Part shown: one piece after another, positions 61,301 to 64,000 of the stretch | Numbering within the stretch: position 1 is the stretch's first letter | How the letters are laid out: the number at the start of each line of letters is the position of its first letter | DNA from: Lanius collurio | Lineage: Eukaryota; Chordata; Aves; Passeriformes; Laniidae | Reading direction: 5' to 3' | Assembly (NCBI GenBank): GCA_020086605.1 | Contig: JACBWW010000021.1 | Span: 6,016,335 to 6,080,334 of the forward strand | DNA length: 64,000 bases | Notes under the pieces: generated by a model | Seen by the model: only the letters and a program-made list of their open reading frames with translations | Databases searched by the model: none | Told to the model about the DNA's origin: nothing | Position numbers and translations under genes: made by a program

Positions 61301-63931
61301 CAGGGAGAAACAGTGAAACCAAAACCCGGGAGCCGATGGCTCTGATCCCACATCTGCGGGAAGCACGGCTCAGGGGGCTGCTCCCCGCCTGCACATTTTG
61401 GGGTCCAAATGCTCAAGATTTTTCTGCCATTTTCTCTACAAGTTGTGTTTCTTGACTCGCTCTGAAGGCTTTTTTGGGAAACAGGGATGGAGCTTGGATT
61501 AGGCATCTGGCAGGATTTCCAGGTCCTGGTCCTCCTGGTGAGTTCAGGGGTTCCTCAACTGAGGAGTTGGTGACAGCTTGAGGAGCCCCAACAGCTCTGG
61601 CAGGTTTCTTCAGCTGCTTCGTCCACTGAGTCCCCATCCCTGGAGAGACTTAAAAGTCATGTGGATGTGGCACTTGAGGACAATGGTGGGTTAGTGGTGG
61701 CCTTGGCAGTGTTGTGATCAGCTTCATGATATCAGAGGGCTTTTCCAGCCTGAAGTACTCTGTGGGCCTGTGGTTCTGTGAATCTGTGATGCCCATTAAG
61801 ACAGACTCAGCAGGATGTGTCCGTGTCTGTTGTTAAGCCAGAGGTTCACGCCGCTCCCCGGCCCAGGGGCAGCCCAGGATGCCCTCAGCCCCTGGGATGC
61901 CCTGGGCCCCTGGGATGCCCCTGGCCCCTGGGATGCCCTCGGCCCTCGGGATGCCCTTGGCCCCCAGGCAGCTCCGGGCAGGTGCTCATCTCTGTGCCCA
62001 CAGATCGCATCCCTGCTCAAGGACCACGAGCGCATCCAGGCCAGCCAAAGCAGCGCACCCAGTGACGATGACAGCGACATCAAGAAGATCAAGAAGGTGG
62101 GTGGTCGCGAGGGATGGCACCTGGGGGGTCCCAGCAGGCACAGCAGACACGCTCCCTGGGGGGCTGAAGGAGGTGTCTGAGCAGGTGCTTCTGTCAGCAG
62201 GGTTTTTAGGAGGAAAATGTGTTCTGCCCAAGTGGGAGCCTGTCTGTTAGCAGGGCACAAGCCAGTGCTGGCTCCTGCACCACCAGCCCCTCTGACCTCT
62301 GTTCCCATGGTTGTCACAGCTTTTATTTTGGCAAAGGAAAAGCCATCACCCCAGCAGCATTCCCTTAGGGAGCAATAGATTGGCCCCAGGTATCCCCTAT
62401 ATTGGGGGCCAGAGCACTGGGCACAGAGAGGGATGTGCTGCAGGTGCCCAGTCACACAAGGAAGGCATCTTAAACCCCATCTCGTTCCACCCCCTGCCAT
62501 GGGCTGGGACACCTTCCACTATCCCAGGTTGCTCCAAGCCTTGTCCCACCTGGCCTTGAACACTTCAGTGATGGGGCAGCCTCAGCTTCTCTGGGCAGCC
62601 TGTGCCAGGTATTTCAACAAGTCACTGGATTCCCAGCCTGGAGGGTTCAGAGCAGTGCCAGGAAGAGGCAGCAGCACACACACCTCAGTACAGAGCCAGG
62701 AACCTCTCGGCTGCCCTGTGCCAAGCGAGGGTCCCTGCCTGGCCCCCAGTCCTGTCCCTAACTCCCAGCTGCTGCTCCCTCAGGTGCAGAGCTTCCTGCG
62801 GGGCTGGCTGTGCCGGAGGAAGTGGAAGACCATCATTCAGGACTACATCAGGTCCCCCCATGCTGACAGCATGCGCAAGAGGAACCAGGTGGTGTTCAGC
62901 ATGCTGGAGGCTGAGGCCGAGTACGTCCAGCAGCTCCACATCCTCGTCAACAACTTCCTGCGGCCGCTGCGGATGGCTGCCAGCTCCAAGAAGCCTCCCA
63001 TCACACATGATGATGTCAGCAGCATTTTCCTCAACAGGTGAGCTCCATCCTGGGCTCTGGGAGCTCTGGGGCATCCCAGCAGAAAAGGACACCTGCTGCT
63101 CACTCCCTGTGCCTCCAGGAACCCTCTGCACTGCCTTGAGCAGCTGCCCCCCAGCCAGGCAAGGGTTGCCCCACTCCCCCTGGGCTGAGGATTTTGTCTA
63201 ATTCCTTATTATTTACTTCTTGTTCATCTGTCTGTTCTTGGTTTGGCTTAGTCCTGTCTTGGTTCCTCTTCCAGTGAAACGATCATGTTTTTGCACCAAA
63301 TTTTCTACCAAGGCTTGAAGGCACGGATCTCCAGCTGGCCCACGCTGGTGCTGGGTGAGTGCTGCTGCCTCCTCCTCCTCCTGCGGCTCCTTCTCCTGCA
63401 GTTCCACAGGCATTTGCCAACCAGCAGCAAAACACACTGCACACCATGTCCTCACTTGGTCATGTCAGCCACAGAGTAAAAAACCCCAGAGCAGCCAAAT
63501 TCTGGTGTTCCTGGTTCTGCCAGGAGATGGGACTGGACCATACACAGGGAGGCTGATGCTGGAGAGCACCACTGTATCCCATTAGACCCTCTTTAAACTC
63601 AAACTGGGCAGAGATGGGGGAACACAAGGAGCAGGAGACCTTGGGGTTGCTCACGGTGGGTGAGGGGATCAAGGGGCTGTGTTGGGCGGCAGGCGTGGGC
63701 TGGAGCGTCCCACCCACCTGCCCTGCTCTGCCTGCAGCCGATCTGTTCGACATCCTGCTGCCCATGCTGAACATCTACCAGGAGTTCGTGCGGAACCACC
63801 AGTACAGCCTGCAGATCCTGGCCCACTGCAAGCAGAACCGGGACTTCGACAAGCTGCTCAAGCACTACGAGGCCAAGCCTGACTGCGAGGAGAGGACCCT
63901 GGAGACCTTCCTCACCTACCCCATGTTCCAG
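49342..63931 (+). CDS. RASGRF1: Ras-specific guanine nucleotide-releasing factor 1, exons 1-7 (5' part)
   Basis: Dual exchange factor for Ras (CDC25 domain) and Rac (DH domain), activated by calcium/calmodulin, mainly neuronal. Visible coding exons: 49342-49617, 57879-57985, 58871-59018, 62004-62096, 62784-63037, 63275-63354, 63738-63931, all with GT/AG borders and continuous frame: 384 residues of about 1270. The PH domain covers about 22-130 ([20 protein letters not shown] to [12 protein letters not shown]). A coiled coil spans about 135-200 ([20 protein letters not shown]). The IQ motif starts at 209 ([18 protein letters not shown]). The DH domain begins about 244 ([19 protein letters not shown]) and is cut by the window edge. 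The rest of DH, the second PH, REM and CDC25 lie beyond. The ATG at 49342 gives [16 protein letters not shown], matching the mammalian start. RASGRF2 is less likely because both sequence and synteny fit RASGRF1. Confidence 0.97.
52646..52835 (-). mobile_element. Diverged CR1 fragment
   Basis: Antisense CR1 of a different subfamily from most others here: agaatcacagaatcacgaag, gctggaaaagccctctgagg, ttcattccagcccttcctcc and cattcccagggatggggact. Confidence 0.85.
55190..55256. repeat. Short tandem repeat, 18-bp type
   Basis: Four imperfect units of GGTCTGGTCCNRTCCATG in RASGRF1 intron 1 (for example catgagtctggtcccatc, then catgggtctggtcctgtc). Confidence 0.75.
57240..57425 (+). promoter_or_regulatory. 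RASGRF1: Intronic CpG-rich block with MEF2 site
   Basis: CpG-dense stretch about 450 bp upstream of RASGRF1 exon 2 (cccggcggcggcggcatcgc, ccgcaccgcggccgccccc). In it GGCTAAAAATAGCC at 57307-57320 is a perfect palindromic MEF2 consensus. It could be an enhancer or internal promoter. Confidence 0.45.
57481..57530 (-). mobile_element. Short CR1 fragment
   Basis: About 50 bp resembling the antisense CR1 end: gggtggaaaaggcccctaag, then accatcaagtccaagc. Confidence 0.6.
57986..58870 (+). other. RASGRF1: RASGRF1 intron 2
   Basis: 885-bp intron with GT/AG ends. No repeat family or embedded gene recognised. Confidence 0.8.
59388..59480 (-). mobile_element. CR1 LINE 3' fragment
   Basis: Antisense CR1: ctagaatcccagaacagttt, gggttggaagggatctcaca and gagcaccctgttccaccc. 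Confidence 0.85.
61631..61792 (+). mobile_element. CR1 LINE 3' fragment
   Basis: Sense CR1: tccctggagagacttaaaag, ttagtggtggccttggcagt and gcttttccagcctgaag, ending in the terminal-repeat-like ggttctgtgaatctgtgat. Confidence 0.85.
61862..61980. repeat. 18-bp minisatellite before RASGRF1 exon 4
   Basis: About six units near GGATGCCCTSGGCCCCTG (61878 onward, for example ggatgccctcagcccctg, ggatgccctgggcccctg, ggatgcccctggcccctg). It ends about 25 bp upstream of the exon 4 acceptor. Confidence 0.85.
62097..62783 (+). other. RASGRF1: RASGRF1 intron 4 with CR1
   Basis: 687-bp intron with GT/AG ends; about a quarter of it is a CR1 copy. Confidence 0.8.
62455..62620 (-). mobile_element. CR1 LINE 3' fragment
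   Basis: Antisense CR1 in RASGRF1 intron 4: accccatctcgttccacccc, ctgccatgggctgggacacc, cactatcccaggttgctcca and cagcttctctgggcagcc. Confidence 0.9.
63355..63737 (+). other. RASGRF1: RASGRF1 intron 6
   Basis: 383-bp intron between a gtgagt donor and a ctgcctgcag acceptor. No feature seen in it. Confidence 0.8.
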
Positions 63932-64000
63932 GTGACCACTGGAGCCAGGATTGGCCCCAAGGATGATGAGGGAGGTGGAATAGACAATGCAAACCCCATC

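Larger units (their letters stand above)
59019..62003 (+). other. RASGRF1: RASGRF1 intron 3
   Basis: 3.0-kb intron. It contains two CR1 fragments, a degenerate repeat at 59805-59935 (units around CACTGGGGATGCTC and CAGAGGGGATGCTCGGCAGTG) and an 18-bp minisatellite ending about 25 bp before exon 4. Confidence 0.8.

Overview
The window is vertebrate nuclear DNA, almost certainly from a bird. Exon-intron genes with GT-AG junctions encode vertebrate proteins. The dispersed repeats are CR1-type LINE 3' ends (at least fourteen copies), the family that dominates avian genomes. Introns are very short, GC content is high, and the gene order TMED3-ANKRD34C-RASGRF1 matches the order I recall for human 15q25 (and, less surely, chicken chromosome 10). 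This suggests a small, GC-rich avian chromosome. Two runs of N (6592-6599 and 33107-33190) are assembly gaps.

Layout. (1) 1-1460: no recognisable gene. (2) 1574-6438, plus: ANPEP (aminopeptidase N), 19 exons in perfect phase but without the expected last exon. (3) About 6959-8649, plus: a gonadotropin-releasing hormone receptor with a cytoplasmic tail, three coding exons, poly(A) signal at 8832. (4) 10541-12244, minus: TMED3 (p24 cargo receptor), three exons, tail-to-tail with the receptor gene. (5) 13489-15012, minus: ANKRD34C, one coding exon, poly(A) signal about 290 bp upstream of the TMED3 start codon. (6) 15.6-16.3 kb: CpG island, the likely ANKRD34C promoter. (7) 16.4-48.6 kb: about 32 kb without a protein gene that I can support. 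It holds CR1 copies, minisatellites, AT-rich blocks that may be conserved non-coding elements, and orphan CpG islands. (8) 48.6-49.6 kb: degenerate tandem repeat, CpG island and first exon of RASGRF1 (plus). Its first seven coding exons (384 residues: PH, coiled coil, IQ, start of DH) run to 63931 and the gene continues past the window.

The five genes do not form one pathway. ANPEP is an ectopeptidase, the GnRH receptor a Gq-coupled neuroendocrine receptor, TMED3 an ER-Golgi cargo receptor, ANKRD34C an ankyrin protein of unknown role, and RASGRF1 a calcium/calmodulin-activated neuronal Ras/Rac exchange factor. They are grouped by conserved synteny.

I found no clear undescribed system. The points most worth a second look are a degenerate 17/35-bp repeat abutting the RASGRF1 promoter, a GnRH receptor whose best start codon reads GTG, the missing ANPEP terminal exon next to a gap, and several regulatory-looking elements. 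All splice sites were placed by eye from frame continuity and remembered family sequences; nothing was aligned by program.
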